From assembly GCA_022841345.1 (NCBI GenBank), contig JALHRR010000001.1:186001-250000 (forward strand): a stretch of 64,000 nucleotides of DNA, written 5' to 3'. The notes below the pieces were generated by a model that searched no databases, was not told the origin of the DNA, and saw only the letters and a list, made by a program, of their open reading frames with translations. The DNA comes from Saprospiraceae bacterium (GTDB taxonomy: Bacteria; Bacteroidota; Bacteroidia; Chitinophagales; Saprospiraceae). Below, one piece after another: positions 14,742 to 24,022 of this stretch. A program made the position numbers and the translations under genes. Each line of letters opens with the position of its first letter. Position 1 is the first letter of the stretch.

Positions 14742-17249
14742 TCAGGCTTTGGCAAACCGTCTTTTTACCAAACCATAATCCAGATAATACACGACTCTCA
14801 ATGACAAGCTATTAGCCTGAGGATATTCAAAGATATTATTTAAAAAATCAAAATAAGAAATATCCAGCTGATTCTGACTCAGATTCAATGCATGTTTCCA
14901 CACCAGTATAATGTCACTGCCCGGAGCAAATCGCCAGGTATAAACCAAATCTGTAGTCAATAAATTGACAGTCTGACTATGCAGCAAATCGCCATTTGTA
15001 TTTCTTCCCGTGTAGTCAGTTGCTGCCAACAAACCATCCTCATCCAGGATATGGAACCGTATAAAATCTACTGAAGTAAAGTAATGACGGGTCCTCAATG
15101 TAATATTATGCAAGGCATTAAAATTGTACCTGGCAGAAAGCGTATTGGTAACTATATGCTGATTTCTTCTGGAAAACAAAATATCATCTGCCTGGAGACT
15201 TTCAAAACCAACAGAGTTCGAATTTTTAGAACTGTAACCTACATCTTTGTGCAACCATTGCTGTGTATGCTTGAATGTAAAAAAGAAATGATCATTGAGT
15301 CTGAATCTAGGTGCAATATCAAAATAATGCATATGCCTGTCTTCATCCTGAAACCATCTTGAACTCCAGCTCACATCTATCGCAAATTTCTTTCGGTAAT
15401 CAGTAGATATGAATCCTCCCAATTGCCCATTCCTCGGATAAGTCAGGAAGCTTTTGAAATTATCTCTGGGTTCAAAATAATCATAAGTAATCACAGGTTC
15501 AGCCAGCGCATTGATACCAAAAGCGAAAAACTTCCGGGTCATAAAAAATGAATTGTACCTGATCTGAAAATTATGAAATGCATTAGGATCTATGATTCGC
15601 TCGTAAGCAACAGTCATACTGGCATTATATCGGTTGAAAATTGAGCCCGGAATAAATTTATAATAATTGAGCGTCCCCACTGTTCCTCTGTAGTTTCGGA
15701 TCAAATTGAAGCCCAGATCATTGGGATTGTAATCCGGCGAAATCTCAGTTGCTGACAGGGTATATTGCCAGCTGCCTCTTGTTTTACTCCAGTTTAACTT
15801 CCAGTTATATCCTATCTGAGGTGCTTCTTCCAGGTGTCTTTGACTGATTGCAGCATTCCCGCTCAGAAGGTATTTATTGTTTTTTGTTCTCAGTCCAAAT
15901 TCAGTTCCCGTCACGTTGGCATTATAGGCATCTCCCTCTCTCCAGACATTGGTATTGATCAGGGAGACATAAGAGTTGTAAGGCAGATTCTGGTCCAGTA
16001 CCGAGACATTGTAGTTGGTTAATGGATGTATGACTACTTTTTCCTGACCGTTATCTGAAATATTCAAAGTGGCATATCCTCTGTTTTCAATAGCATTCAA
16101 GACTCCAATACCAAGTCCGGAGCTGGTTCGGCCGGAAAATTTTACAGCATTTAATAATTGACTGTTTGCAGGTACATTTTCAATGGAATTGCCTTGCGGA
16201 AATCGCTGGGGCCATTGACTCAGATAAAATGGTTGAGCGCCCATTCTCCTGGAATAGAAGAGCCCTGCTCTGTTGAAAAGCTCAGTTCCTTCCGTGAAGA
16301 ATGGTCTGTTTTCTTCAAACCGGATTTCAAAGGGACTTAAGTTCAGAATCTGATCATCGAATCTGACTTGTCCAAAATCCGGAATCAATGCCATATCCAG
16401 TGTGAACGCATCCCCAATACCTAATTTTAGATCCATGCCTCCATTGATGGTCTTTCTCCAAATATCCGGATAGGCCGAGTTGTTTTCAATATAAGTAGAA
16501 ACAAATGGAATCAGGGAAATCCTCGGTAAAGGTTTAACATTTTCAATGGTAGTGGTACGGCCTGTTTGGAAGAGGGTATTGCTGATGGCTGGATTGATAG
16601 CATTCCACCAGCTTTCCTCCCGCACCCTTCTTACATATCTGCCAAAATTGATTCCCCAATGTTGTTCCTCTAATGGTGGAAACCTTAAAGCTGAATATGG
16701 AATTTCAATCTCCACTGTCCAGCCCTGATCATGAATGGTGACTGCGCTGATCCATACGGCATCCCATGTTGGGTCAGAAATGGAAGGATTGGTAATGCGC
16801 TGATCCACCTGAATTCCTGAGGGCGTTACTGTAAACCCGAACCCGGTCTGCCCGGCTTTATAAGTATCTATTATTACTGAAAAATAATCTGTATTCGCAA
16901 GCTGATCTCTTGGAGATAGTTCCTTTAAAATTCCTTCGGGATTGTCATCATATAAAATAGCGCCTATATAGATGGCATTATCATCATAAAGCACCCGAAT
17001 TTCAGTGCGGAAATCTGAAGGAACGCCGGGATTAGGGTCCAATTGCGTAAATCCGGATCCGAATCTCACCTTGTTCCACATGAGCTCATCCAGGATTCCG
17101 TCTATTTTAATGGAGCTGTCAATGCGCTGAACATGAATCAAATTTCTGCTCAGGCTATCAGAGTAATGAATAGCTGATGCGCGTGCGTATACCCTGCTGA
17201 AACTGATGAATAGCAGCAGGATGGAAACTTGATATAAAATCCTTCGCAT
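14742..17249 (-). CDS. DUF5916 outer-membrane protein with CBM9-like N-terminus
   Basis: An 835-residue exported protein. The ATG at 17249 is chosen over an in-frame TTG at 17273 because the signal peptide (MRRILYQVSILLLF...) begins there. Residues about 45-210 form a carbohydrate-binding family 9-like domain (IDGILDELMWNKV, then IYIGAILYDDNP and DYFSVIIDTY). The remaining part matches the DUF5916 pattern: FTLDMALIPDFGQV and FFTEGTELF, followed by many alternating aromatic strands typical of an outer-membrane beta barrel, ending near the C-terminus in a tyrosine-rich strand. No transport partner or SusC/D homologue is adjacent. It precedes the S9 peptidase by 36 bp, and the two may act on the same peptide or glycan material, but that is inference. 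Confidence 0.82.
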   Translation of the reverse strand: MRRILYQVSILLLFISFSRVYARASAIHYSDSLSRNLIHVQRIDSSIKIDGILDELMWNKVRFGSGFTQLDPNPGVPSDFRTEIRVLYDDNAIYIGAILYDDNPEGILKELSPRDQLANTDYFSVIIDTYKAGQTGFGFTVTPSGIQVDQRITNPSISDPTWDAVWISAVTIHDQGWTVEIEIPYSALRFPPLEEQHWGINFGRYVRRVREESWWNAINPAISNTLFQTGRTTTIENVKPLPRISLIPFVSTYIENNSAYPDIWRKTINGGMDLKLGIGDAFTLDMALIPDFGQVRFDDQILNLSPFEIRFEENRPFFTEGTELFNRAGLFYSRRMGAQPFYLSQWPQRFPQGNSIENVPANSQLLNAVKFSGRTSSGLGIGVLNAIENRGYATLNISDNGQEKVVIHPLTNYNVSVLDQNLPYNSYVSLINTNVWREGDAYNANVTGTEFGLRTKNNKYLLSGNAAISQRHLEEAPQIGYNWKLNWSKTRGSWQYTLSATEISPDYNPNDLGFNLIRNYRGTVGTLNYYKFIPGSIFNRYNASMTVAYERIIDPNAFHNFQIRYNSFFMTRKFFAFGINALAEPVITYDYFEPRDNFKSFLTYPRNGQLGGFISTDYRKKFAIDVSWSSRWFQDEDRHMHYFDIAPRFRLNDHFFFTFKHTQQWLHKDVGYSSKNSNSVGFESLQADDILFSRRNQHIVTNTLSARYNFNALHNITLRTRHYFTSVDFIRFHILDEDGLLAATDYTGRNTNGDLLHSQTVNLLTTDLVYTWRFAPGSDIILVWKHALNLSQNQLDISYFDFLNNIFEYPQANSLSLRVVYYLDYGLVKRRFAKA

Positions 17250-17352
17250 GGGTGTGTGAAAAATACACTGCAAATTAAAACAATTTATAGATCTAAGGCT
17301 TTAAGAACCGTGCTAATTAATCAAAATCGCACTAAATAGTATTCAATTTTCC

Positions 17353-17360
17353 TAACTTTG
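17353..17360 (+). promoter_or_regulatory. Candidate -7 element (TAACTTTG)
   Basis: Perfect match to TAnnTTTG, 21 nt before the ATG at 17382. No TTG is found at the expected -33 distance. An alternative TTG start at 17358 would fall inside this element, which supports the downstream ATG. Confidence 0.5.
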
Positions 17361-17381
17361 GCCCGAAACAATCAACCCACT

Positions 17382-18626
17382 ATGAGTATCGTCGAATTGA
17401 GAGTGCCTACTATTGGCGAATCTATCACAGAAGTAACTCTTTCTCAATGGTTAAAGCCCAATGGCTCTATCGTCAAAGTAGATGACGCACTTTGTGAATT
17501 TGAATCAGATAAGGCAACCCTGGAATTTCCATCCGAAGCTGCAGGTAAATTGATTTGGGTCGCTAAGGAGGGAGATGATCTCGAGATTGGCGCTGTAGTG
17601 GCAAAAATCGACACAAGTGTAGCAGCAGAAGAGGCTCCGGCTCCTGTTGCAGCAGCACCTAAAAAGGAAACAGTCCCTGTCGCAGAAGAGAAAAAAGCAG
17701 CTGCGGAATCTTATGCAAGCGGACATCCTTCTCCGGCAGCATCAAAAATACTGGATGAAAAGGGCATCAGTGCTGACAAGGTCTCAGGAACCGGAAAGGA
17801 TGGCAGAATTACAAAAGAAGATGCTTCAAAAGCAGTAGCCCCCGAGCAAGAGAAAGCGGCAACTGCCCCACAAGAAGCTGCTCCTTCTGCACCTAAAGCG
17901 CCCGCAGCCAGATCCGGTTCATTCAGCCGAAATGAGCGCAGAGAAAAGCTGAGCAGAATGCGCCGTACCATCGCTAAGCGCCTGGTTTCTGCCAAGAACA
18001 ATACTGCGATGCTCACGACTTTCAATGAAATCGATCTGACTGAAGTCATGGCACTCAGAAATAAAGTTCAGGATCAATTTGTGGCTAAGCATGGAATCAA
18101 GCTGGGCTTTATGTCCCTGTTTGCAAAAGCTTGCGCCAAAGCTTTATTAGAAATGCCGGAAGTCAATGCCATGATTGACGGTGATGATATTATTTACCAT
18201 GATTATGCAGATATTTCTATTGCTATCTCCACGCCCACAGGCTTGGTCGTACCGCCAGTGCACAATGTAGAGTCACTTTCATTTGCAGAAATTGAATTCG
18301 CCATTAAAGAACTCGCCGACAAAGCACGCAATGGAAAATTGACTCTGGAGGAAATGAGCGGAGGTACATTTACCATTACCAATGGAGGTATTTTCGGATC
18401 AATGATGAGTACACCCATCATCAATGAACCTCAATCGGCTATTCTTGGTATGCATAATATACAGGAAAGAGCAGTGGTTGTAAAAGGTGAAATTGTAATT
18501 CGTCCCATGATGTATGTCGCCTTGTCATATGATCACAGAGTGATTGATGGAAGTTCATCTGTTACTTTCCTGGTGAAAGTGAAGAAAATGCTTGAGGATC
18601 CGACATTGCTACTGATGGATTTATAA
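17382..18626 (+). CDS. sucB: 2-oxoglutarate dehydrogenase E2, dihydrolipoyl succinyltransferase
   Basis: E2 component of a 2-oxoacid dehydrogenase complex, most likely 2-oxoglutarate dehydrogenase of the TCA cycle. The lipoyl domain (residues 1-80) carries the lipoylated lysine K44 in ESDKATLEF. An alanine- and proline-rich linker leads to the peripheral subunit-binding domain (about 115-155, [15 protein letters not shown]). A second linker precedes the catalytic acyltransferase domain (about 185-414) with the active-site motif HRVIDG (H385, D389). The N-terminus [16 protein letters not shown] is typical of succinyltransferases rather than acetyltransferases. It is 414 residues from the ATG at 17382. 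The E1 gene sucA, often adjacent, is not in the window. A small membrane protein gene follows after 12 bp. Confidence 0.9.
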   Translation: MSIVELRVPTIGESITEVTLSQWLKPNGSIVKVDDALCEFESDKATLEFPSEAAGKLIWVAKEGDDLEIGAVVAKIDTSVAAEEAPAPVAAAPKKETVPVAEEKKAAAESYASGHPSPAASKILDEKGISADKVSGTGKDGRITKEDASKAVAPEQEKAATAPQEAAPSAPKAPAARSGSFSRNERREKLSRMRRTIAKRLVSAKNNTAMLTTFNEIDLTEVMALRNKVQDQFVAKHGIKLGFMSLFAKACAKALLEMPEVNAMIDGDDIIYHDYADISIAISTPTGLVVPPVHNVESLSFAEIEFAIKELADKARNGKLTLEEMSGGTFTITNGGIFGSMMSTPIINEPQSAILGMHNIQERAVVVKGEIVIRPMMYVALSYDHRVIDGSSSVTFLVKVKKMLEDPTLLLMDL

Positions 18627-18638
18627 AAAATCGCCCTC

Positions 18639-19145
18639 ATGACATTACGTGAAGCATTTGATGCCATCTCAGAGTCACCCGGTGTAGCGATTGGTTTCCT
18701 GACAATGATTCCGGTCCTCACATGGATACTTAGTAAGATAGCAGGGAAAGAATCTGCATTGTCTCCCTGGAAGTATATCTACAGTATTCTCATTTACATT
18801 GCTTCTATACTGGGAGTTTTATCCATTGTCTTGTGGGGATACCTGTTTCTTTTTGAGCGTCAGAGCGTCTGGGACGTAAATTTGATTTTACAGATTTTAC
18901 CGGTTGTAAGTATGGTATTAACCTTGCTGATTATCCGTCAGGTAGTACCATTTAAAGCTATACCCGGGTTTGACAGATTATCCGGATTGATCATTATGTT
19001 ATTTGCATTACTGGTCTTTCTCTGGGTGATTGACCGGACACGTATTCTGGTGATCAGCTTTTTACCCATACAATATGCCATTGCAGGTTTTGTAGGTGCT
19101 TTGCTGATTGTAAGATGGGCCTGGGGAAAATTTGTAAAATATTGA
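18639..19145 (+). CDS. Membrane protein of unknown function, five or six helices
   Basis: A 168-residue very hydrophobic protein with segments at about 14-33, 46-70, 80-99, 112-128 and 130-160. It begins 12 bp after sucB on the same strand and is probably cotranscribed with it. No conserved polar or metal-binding motif is visible and I do not recognise the family. The end meets the anti-sigma gene on the opposite strand with 2 bp between stop codons, leaving no room for a separate terminator. Confidence 0.7.
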   Translation: MTLREAFDAISESPGVAIGFLTMIPVLTWILSKIAGKESALSPWKYIYSILIYIASILGVLSIVLWGYLFLFERQSVWDVNLILQILPVVSMVLTLLIIRQVVPFKAIPGFDRLSGLIIMLFALLVFLWVIDRTRILVISFLPIQYAIAGFVGALLIVRWAWGKFVKY

Positions 19146-19147
19146 GA

Positions 19148-19936
19148 TCAGATGGGTTTGTGAGTCAGTATCTCATCGAGTAAGCGTTCACTCCTTCGTA
19201 CAAATTCCGGATCGCCGGTTTCAGTAAGTTCCTGAAGCAACAGTCTTGCAAGTGTCCACTCTTCATTTTTAATATATGCCAGAGATAAGTACCAGGTGGC
19301 AGGTAGTAGTTTGGCATGCTTTGTTTTGCGCACCTCATACAGCTTTTTGAATGCATTGGTCAGATCATTCATTTCCAGATAACATATTCCTTCCCAGAAA
19401 TTGGCGCTACCTGAGTCCAGATACTGGGGTTGTCCTTCCCTGCAATTGAGTAAAGCTTGTGTATAATTTCTGGAGCGGATATTGATGAGAATGGTTTTTT
19501 CGAATTCATTAATTTTGGGATCAGGCTTTCCTGGTGTTGCATAAAATTCGTTTCTGTCGAGATCATCAAGGGAATAATACTGTCTGAATATCTCGTTTGT
19601 TCCGCTTTGGTATCTGACAGCTATGATCAGGAAAATAAAGATGAGCAAAACGCCAAGGGCAATGATTTTTTGATAAATCGGAACATCTACAAAGCTGATT
19701 GCAAGTGTTTTTACCGGGCTTTTAGGTAGTTTGAGGGACTCGCGAAGTATCTGTGTCTCTTCTTCCAAAATGTCCAGTTCATTTGATTTGATGGCACTAA
19801 TTACCGAGCTGCAGTAGTGGCATTCAATCAAATGTTCCTCTACTATAAACCTGTTATTAACAGATATAGAACCATTGACATAGGCCCGGGCAGTGTCCAG
19901 TTTAAGGCAAATTAATTTTTCGTCCGCAGCATTCAT
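19148..19936 (-). CDS. Membrane-anchored zinc-finger anti-sigma factor with TPR-like tail
   Basis: 262 residues. The N-terminal part carries the zinc anti-sigma motif H35-x3-C39-x2-C42 (HLIECHYC). A single transmembrane helix covers about 90-108. The periplasmic part (about 140-255) is helical and TPR-like (ALLNCREGQPQYL, FWEGICYLEMNDLTNAFKKL, ATWYLSLAYIKNEEWTLARLLL). Its start overlaps the stop of the sigma-factor gene by one base (TAATG), indicating coupled translation. Together they form an ECF sigma/anti-sigma pair; the periplasmic tail would sense an envelope signal. The signal is unknown. Confidence 0.75.
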   Translation of the reverse strand: MNAADEKLICLKLDTARAYVNGSISVNNRFIVEEHLIECHYCSSVISAIKSNELDILEEETQILRESLKLPKSPVKTLAISFVDVPIYQKIIALGVLLIFIFLIIAVRYQSGTNEIFRQYYSLDDLDRNEFYATPGKPDPKINEFEKTILINIRSRNYTQALLNCREGQPQYLDSGSANFWEGICYLEMNDLTNAFKKLYEVRKTKHAKLLPATWYLSLAYIKNEEWTLARLLLQELTETGDPEFVRRSERLLDEILTHKPI

Positions 19937-20547
19937 TATTTAAGGTTGGACAATTGTACTTTTTTTATAAAAGTCTTTCTGCCGTTGTGCAATTTAGTTT
20001 TAATCTTACCCGGAGAGATTTCAAGTATTTTACTGATTTCTTCGTAGCTCTTTTGTTCTTTATAGAATAGTAGCAAAACATCCTTTTCATCAGGATTCAT
20101 TTGGTGCAATATTTCCTCTATTGATTTTTGTTCATCAGGATCGTTTGAAATAAACCAATTGGCAGTGCCATTAAAGTGTACGGGAGTTGTTTGTTCAATG
20201 GCCAGCAGATATTCCAAAGTCAATTCGGCCGATTTAATTTGCTTTCTGATAGCCAGAATGCAGACTTCCCGGCAGATACGATACAACCAGTCACTAAAGC
20301 GATCCGGTGGTGCGTCTTTGATTTCGCGTTGTACAATATGCAGAACACTCAAAGAAGCCGTTCTGGCTTGTTCTCTGTCCTGCAATACCTGATAACTGAA
20401 TGCAAAAATTATGTGAAGGTATTTTTCAAGCAATTGTTGTAGACAGATTAATTTACCTGTATTGAAATAATTCAACAATAGCTGTTCATCGGATAGCTCC
20501 TCCCCAGAAACCCGGTTTATATTTCCAAACCATCCCTTCATGCTCAT
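19936..20547 (-). CDS. ECF-type RNA polymerase sigma factor
   Basis: 203 residues with the sigma-70 region 2 at about 25-105 (YLHIIFAFSYQVLQD, FSDWLYRICREVCIL) and region 4 at about 140-195 (MNPDEKDVLLLFYKEQKSYEEISKIL, read as a helix-turn-helix, then KIKTKLHNGRKT). Region 2.2 is less canonical than in well-known ECF factors, because the usual DAEDLVQE-like segment reads DREQARTAS. The zinc anti-sigma gene follows with a TAATG overlap and is its likely regulator. No target promoter can be named from the window. The pair probably responds to a cell-envelope signal. Confidence 0.8.
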   Translation of the reverse strand: MSMKGWFGNINRVSGEELSDEQLLLNYFNTGKLICLQQLLEKYLHIIFAFSYQVLQDREQARTASLSVLHIVQREIKDAPPDRFSDWLYRICREVCILAIRKQIKSAELTLEYLLAIEQTTPVHFNGTANWFISNDPDEQKSIEEILHQMNPDEKDVLLLFYKEQKSYEEISKILEISPGKIKTKLHNGRKTFIKKVQLSNLK

Positions 20548-21059
20548 TTATTAAATTATGCGCATCAATTAACACTGCTGCATCGTGGGATAGGTTACAT
20601 TATACCCGACAAATACCAACTTCTTATGTATACAGAATTATCTATATTTTTTAAAAAGTGATTTTCAATGCAGATTCGATAATAAGTAAATACGAACTAT
20701 CATAGTAATTAAATGATTTCATAAAAATAGACTATAGTAAGATTGGATACAGAGGAGATTTGTCAAGCACCTGATTTCTTTATTCTATACAAGGTATTCC
20801 TGTTTAAAGAAGCATTTCTATTTTGCCGGTAGTAGTTTAAAAAAGTCATATTATTGATTATTATAGATTTATTACTGAATAAATTGTACCAAAAGAGCCT
20901 GCAGGAATCGTCAAAAGACTACTTGTTTTTGTTTGATATTGAATTAAAACCAGAGAATGGGGTTCCTAATTCAGGCTATTCCTATCTTTGAAGATGGTGT
21001 TGTTAAAGGACAGCGCCAAAGGAGACTTTTCACATCTTAATTTTTAAATTTTTATTCAC
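20548..21059. other. AT-rich divergent intergenic region
   Basis: 512 bp between the sigma-factor gene (leftward) and the M3 peptidase gene (rightward). I see no ORF of interest, no RNA gene and no strong hairpin. It is A/T rich, ending in a T-rich leader before the ATG at 21060. The only recognisable site is the -7 element at 20983-20990. The sigma-factor promoter must also lie here but was not identified. Confidence 0.5.
20983..20990 (+). promoter_or_regulatory. Candidate -7 element (TATCTTTG)
   Basis: Perfect TAnnTTTG match about 70 nt upstream of the M3 peptidase ATG. No TTG at the -33 position, so support is partial. Confidence 0.4.
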
Positions 21060-23180
21060 ATGAAAAAACCTACTTTTCTGATTATGGCTTTTATAGTCTT
21101 TCAACAAACAATGGGCTTATCGCAAAATTATAGTGGAACCAATCCATTGCTTTTGCCTTACACAGCTCAATATGGAGCAGTTCCATTTGATAAGATTCAA
21201 CCGCATCATTTTGAAGAAGCTATTTATTACGGCATGGATATGCAGATGGCAGGTCTTAAGGGGATGCATGCTTTTGAAGAAGATCCAACTTTTGAAAATA
21301 CAATAGAAGTCATAGAAAAAAGTAGTGAAGTTTTGGATCAGGTTTTGGCTATTTTTTACAATCTTACGAATGCCAATACCTCCCCTGAGATGCAGGAACT
21401 GGCTAAAAAGTTTGCACCCATTATCTCTAATCACAGAGATGCCTTAATAATGTCAGAGGAGTTTTCGGGCCGTGTATTAAAAGTGTATAATAACAGATCC
21501 TCTCTGAATCTAAAGCCAGAACAGCTCAAGCTTTTAGAAGAAACCTATAAAAGATTCAAACGTGGTGGCGCTTTCATTTCTGCTGATGACAAGCAGACGC
21601 TTCAGGCCATCAACCAGAAAATGTCTACCATGGCGCTTGTTTTCGGAGATAATGTCCTGGCAGAAACCAATTCTTATAGGCTAATCATAGAAGACCCAAA
21701 AGATCTGGCCGGTCTTCCTGAAAGTGTGATTTCAGCAGCTATGGCTAAAGCTGCAAAAGCTGAAAAACAAACCCAAATCAATAAATGGGTCTTTGATTTA
21801 AGCAATTCCAGTGTGATGCCTTTTTTGCAATATGCTGATAATCGCGCATTGAGAAAGGAAATCATGGAAGCTTACCTCAGCAGGGGTAATAACGATAATC
21901 AGTACAATAATGAAGAGGCTATTAAATCTCTGGCCAATCTCAGACTAGCCAAAGCTCAGTTGCTGGGATATGAATCACACGCAGCTTTTGTTTTGGAAGA
22001 AAGCATGGCCAAAGACCCTGAGACCGTGAAGGAATTATTGAATAACATTTGGGAAGTGGCTCGCCCAATGGCTATGAAAGAGGAGGAAGAACTGAAGGCA
22101 CTCGCCAGGCTGGACGGAATTACCACCCTCGAAGCTTGGGACTGGAGATATTATACTGAAAAATTGAGGAAGCAAAAATACGACCTGGATGAAGAGCAAT
22201 TAAGAGCATACTTTGAGCTGGAGAAAGTCAGAGACGGCATGTTTGGTACCATCAATAAATTGTTCGGACTTCAGTTTAAGCCTGTAAATAATGTCCCGGT
22301 TTACCATGAAGAAGTGGAGGTTTTTGAAGTGAGGGAATCAGATGGGAAATACGTGGGTATTCTGTATATGGACCTTTTCCCAAGAGCAAGTAAACGCGGA
22401 GGAGCCTGGATGACCAGCTTCAGAAAGCAATACAAACTGGGCGGTCAAATGGTCCATCCGCATATTAGTATTGTATGTAATTTCACACGGCCTACAGAGG
22501 ATAAACCGGCTTTGCTTTCAGCAGATGAGGTAACTACTTTGTATCACGAAATGGGTCATGCGCTGCATGGATTACTTTCAAATGTGGAGTTCAGGTCCTT
22601 GTCCGGAACTTCGGTCCCGAGAGATTTTGTTGAGCTTCCATCTCAGATATTGGAAAATTGGGCAATGCATCCTACAGTATTGAAGACTTATGCCCGTCAC
22701 TACAAAACGAATGAAGTAATACCTGACGCATTGATTCAGAAAATGGAGAATAGCAAGTACTTTAATATGGGTTTTATCACATCAGAATATGTTGCGGCCT
22801 CCCTTCTGGATATGGCATATCATAACAGAACGGAACCCATCCAGGTCTCTGTCAGGGATTTTGAATATGAGAATTCCAGGCAGATAGGCCTTCCTAACGC
22901 TATTCCTTACAGATACAAAAGCACATACTTTAATCACATATTTTCAGGAGGATATTCAGCCGGCTATTACAGCTACATTTATGCTGAAATATTGGACGCT
23001 GATGCATTTGATGCCTTCAAAACGAAAGGACTTTTTGATCCGTCTACAGCCAAATCTTTCAGAAAAAATATTTTAGAGAAAGGAGGCACGGAAGATCCTT
23101 TGGAATTGTACATCAAATTCAGAGGCCAAAAGCCGCAGATCGGACCATTGATGTCGAGGAGAGGACTTGCGAAGCCTTAA
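21060..23180 (+). CDS. dcp: M3 family zinc peptidase, peptidyl-dipeptidase Dcp-like
   Basis: A 706-residue metallopeptidase that removes C-terminal dipeptides or cleaves short oligopeptides. The zinc motif HEMGH is at 496-500 and the third ligand, glutamate, at about 525 in FVELPSQ, the M3 gluzincin pattern. The region before it (YMDLFPRASKRGGAWM) and the late substrate-binding YSAGYYSYIYAEILDADAF segment are characteristic of Dcp/oligopeptidase A. Residues 1-22 look like a signal peptide (hydrophobic core, cleavage near LSQ), so a periplasmic location is likely, unlike cytosolic E. coli Dcp. Length is slightly above the usual 680 residues because of that signal. It stands alone, with its own candidate promoter. 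Dcp and oligopeptidase A cannot be told apart with certainty here. Confidence 0.9.
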   Translation: MKKPTFLIMAFIVFQQTMGLSQNYSGTNPLLLPYTAQYGAVPFDKIQPHHFEEAIYYGMDMQMAGLKGMHAFEEDPTFENTIEVIEKSSEVLDQVLAIFYNLTNANTSPEMQELAKKFAPIISNHRDALIMSEEFSGRVLKVYNNRSSLNLKPEQLKLLEETYKRFKRGGAFISADDKQTLQAINQKMSTMALVFGDNVLAETNSYRLIIEDPKDLAGLPESVISAAMAKAAKAEKQTQINKWVFDLSNSSVMPFLQYADNRALRKEIMEAYLSRGNNDNQYNNEEAIKSLANLRLAKAQLLGYESHAAFVLEESMAKDPETVKELLNNIWEVARPMAMKEEEELKALARLDGITTLEAWDWRYYTEKLRKQKYDLDEEQLRAYFELEKVRDGMFGTINKLFGLQFKPVNNVPVYHEEVEVFEVRESDGKYVGILYMDLFPRASKRGGAWMTSFRKQYKLGGQMVHPHISIVCNFTRPTEDKPALLSADEVTTLYHEMGHALHGLLSNVEFRSLSGTSVPRDFVELPSQILENWAMHPTVLKTYARHYKTNEVIPDALIQKMENSKYFNMGFITSEYVAASLLDMAYHNRTEPIQVSVRDFEYENSRQIGLPNAIPYRYKSTYFNHIFSGGYSAGYYSYIYAEILDADAFDAFKTKGLFDPSTAKSFRKNILEKGGTEDPLELYIKFRGQKPQIGPLMSRRGLAKP

Positions 23181-23247
23181 CAAAGCTATTATAGCTGCTT
23201 AAAAACCAGGAGTTTCTTCTAAGAAGACATGTTTAAAATGAATACTA

Positions 23248-23298
23248 AAACCCCTGAAAGGGGTTTACCAAAGAGTAGCCCCGGATGAAAATCCGGGG
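23248..23298. repeat. Tandem GC-rich hairpins with GAAA-type loops
   Basis: Two perfect hairpins in tandem: AAACCCC-TGAAA-GGGGTTT (23248-23266) and CCCCGGAT-GAAA-ATCCGGGG (23279-23298). They lie in the 229-bp gap between the M3 peptidase and ppa genes, and the second is followed by TTT. They resemble dispersed REP-like elements, but the first could also terminate the peptidase transcript. Confidence 0.6.
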
Positions 23299-23409
23299 TT
23301 TATGAGAATCAGATCAACGGTTTTGGCATGAATTTTTGCGACAAGTAGCAAAAATCATGACAAAACATGATCCACGAAAATTGTTGAAACCACGATAAAA
23401 TAATTTTTT

Positions 23410-23949
23410 ATGATGCACCCATGGCATGATTTGGATCCGGGACCTGATGCGCCTAAACAAGTACTGGCAGTCATTGAAATCCCAAAAGGATCACGGGCCA
23501 AATATGAATTAGATAAAGCTTCCGGTCTGATACGCCTGGACAGGGTATTATTTTCATCCTTTTACTATCCTGTCAACTATGGCCTGATTCCAAGAACTTA
23601 TTGTGGAGACGGGGATCCTCTGGATATACTGGTTATATGTACAGAGAATATGTTTCCCGGTTGCCTGATGGATGCAAAAGTCATAGGTGCCATGCGAATG
23701 CTGGACAATGATGAAGAAGATGATAAAATCATCGCTGTGGCAGCCAATGATATCAGTGTGGCTCATATCGATCATTTATCAGATTTGCCTTCCCATTTCA
23801 TGCGGGAAATCCAGCACTTTTTTGAACAATACAAGCATCTGGAAGATAAAAAGGTAGCCATAGAGGGCTTTGTAGACCGGGAAAAAGCCTGGCAGATTAT
23901 TGATGAAGCTTTTGAGTTGTATCGGGTTACTCCTGGGTTGAAACCCTGA
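23410..23949 (+). CDS. ppa: Inorganic pyrophosphatase
   Basis: Family I soluble pyrophosphatase, hydrolysing pyrophosphate to phosphate and so pulling biosynthetic reactions forward in the cytoplasm. The signature DGDPLDILV is present with metal-binding D67, D69 and D72. Other family positions are visible: [29 protein letters not shown] and the ANDISVAHI segment. At 179 residues it has the bacterial hexameric-enzyme length. Two in-frame ATGs lie together at 23410 and 23413; either is possible. It is monocistronic, with REP-like hairpins before it and a strong terminator after it. Confidence 0.95.
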   Translation: MMHPWHDLDPGPDAPKQVLAVIEIPKGSRAKYELDKASGLIRLDRVLFSSFYYPVNYGLIPRTYCGDGDPLDILVICTENMFPGCLMDAKVIGAMRMLDNDEEDDKIIAVAANDISVAHIDHLSDLPSHFMREIQHFFEQYKHLEDKKVAIEGFVDREKAWQIIDEAFELYRVTPGLKP

Positions 23950-23964
23950 AGATTTAATTTAGCA

Positions 23965-24002
23965 AAAAAAGGCTAAGCGATTTACTTCACTTAGCCTTTT
24001 TT
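23965..24002. terminator. Bidirectional rho-independent terminator
   Basis: AAAAAAGGCTAAG (23965-23977) is the perfect complement of CTTAGCCTTTTTT (23990-24002), with a 12-nt loop. The symmetric A and T runs serve both ppa (rightward) and the SurA-like gene ending at 24023 (leftward). Confidence 0.9.
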
Positions 24003-24022
24003 GTTTTTTTAATTATACCTGA

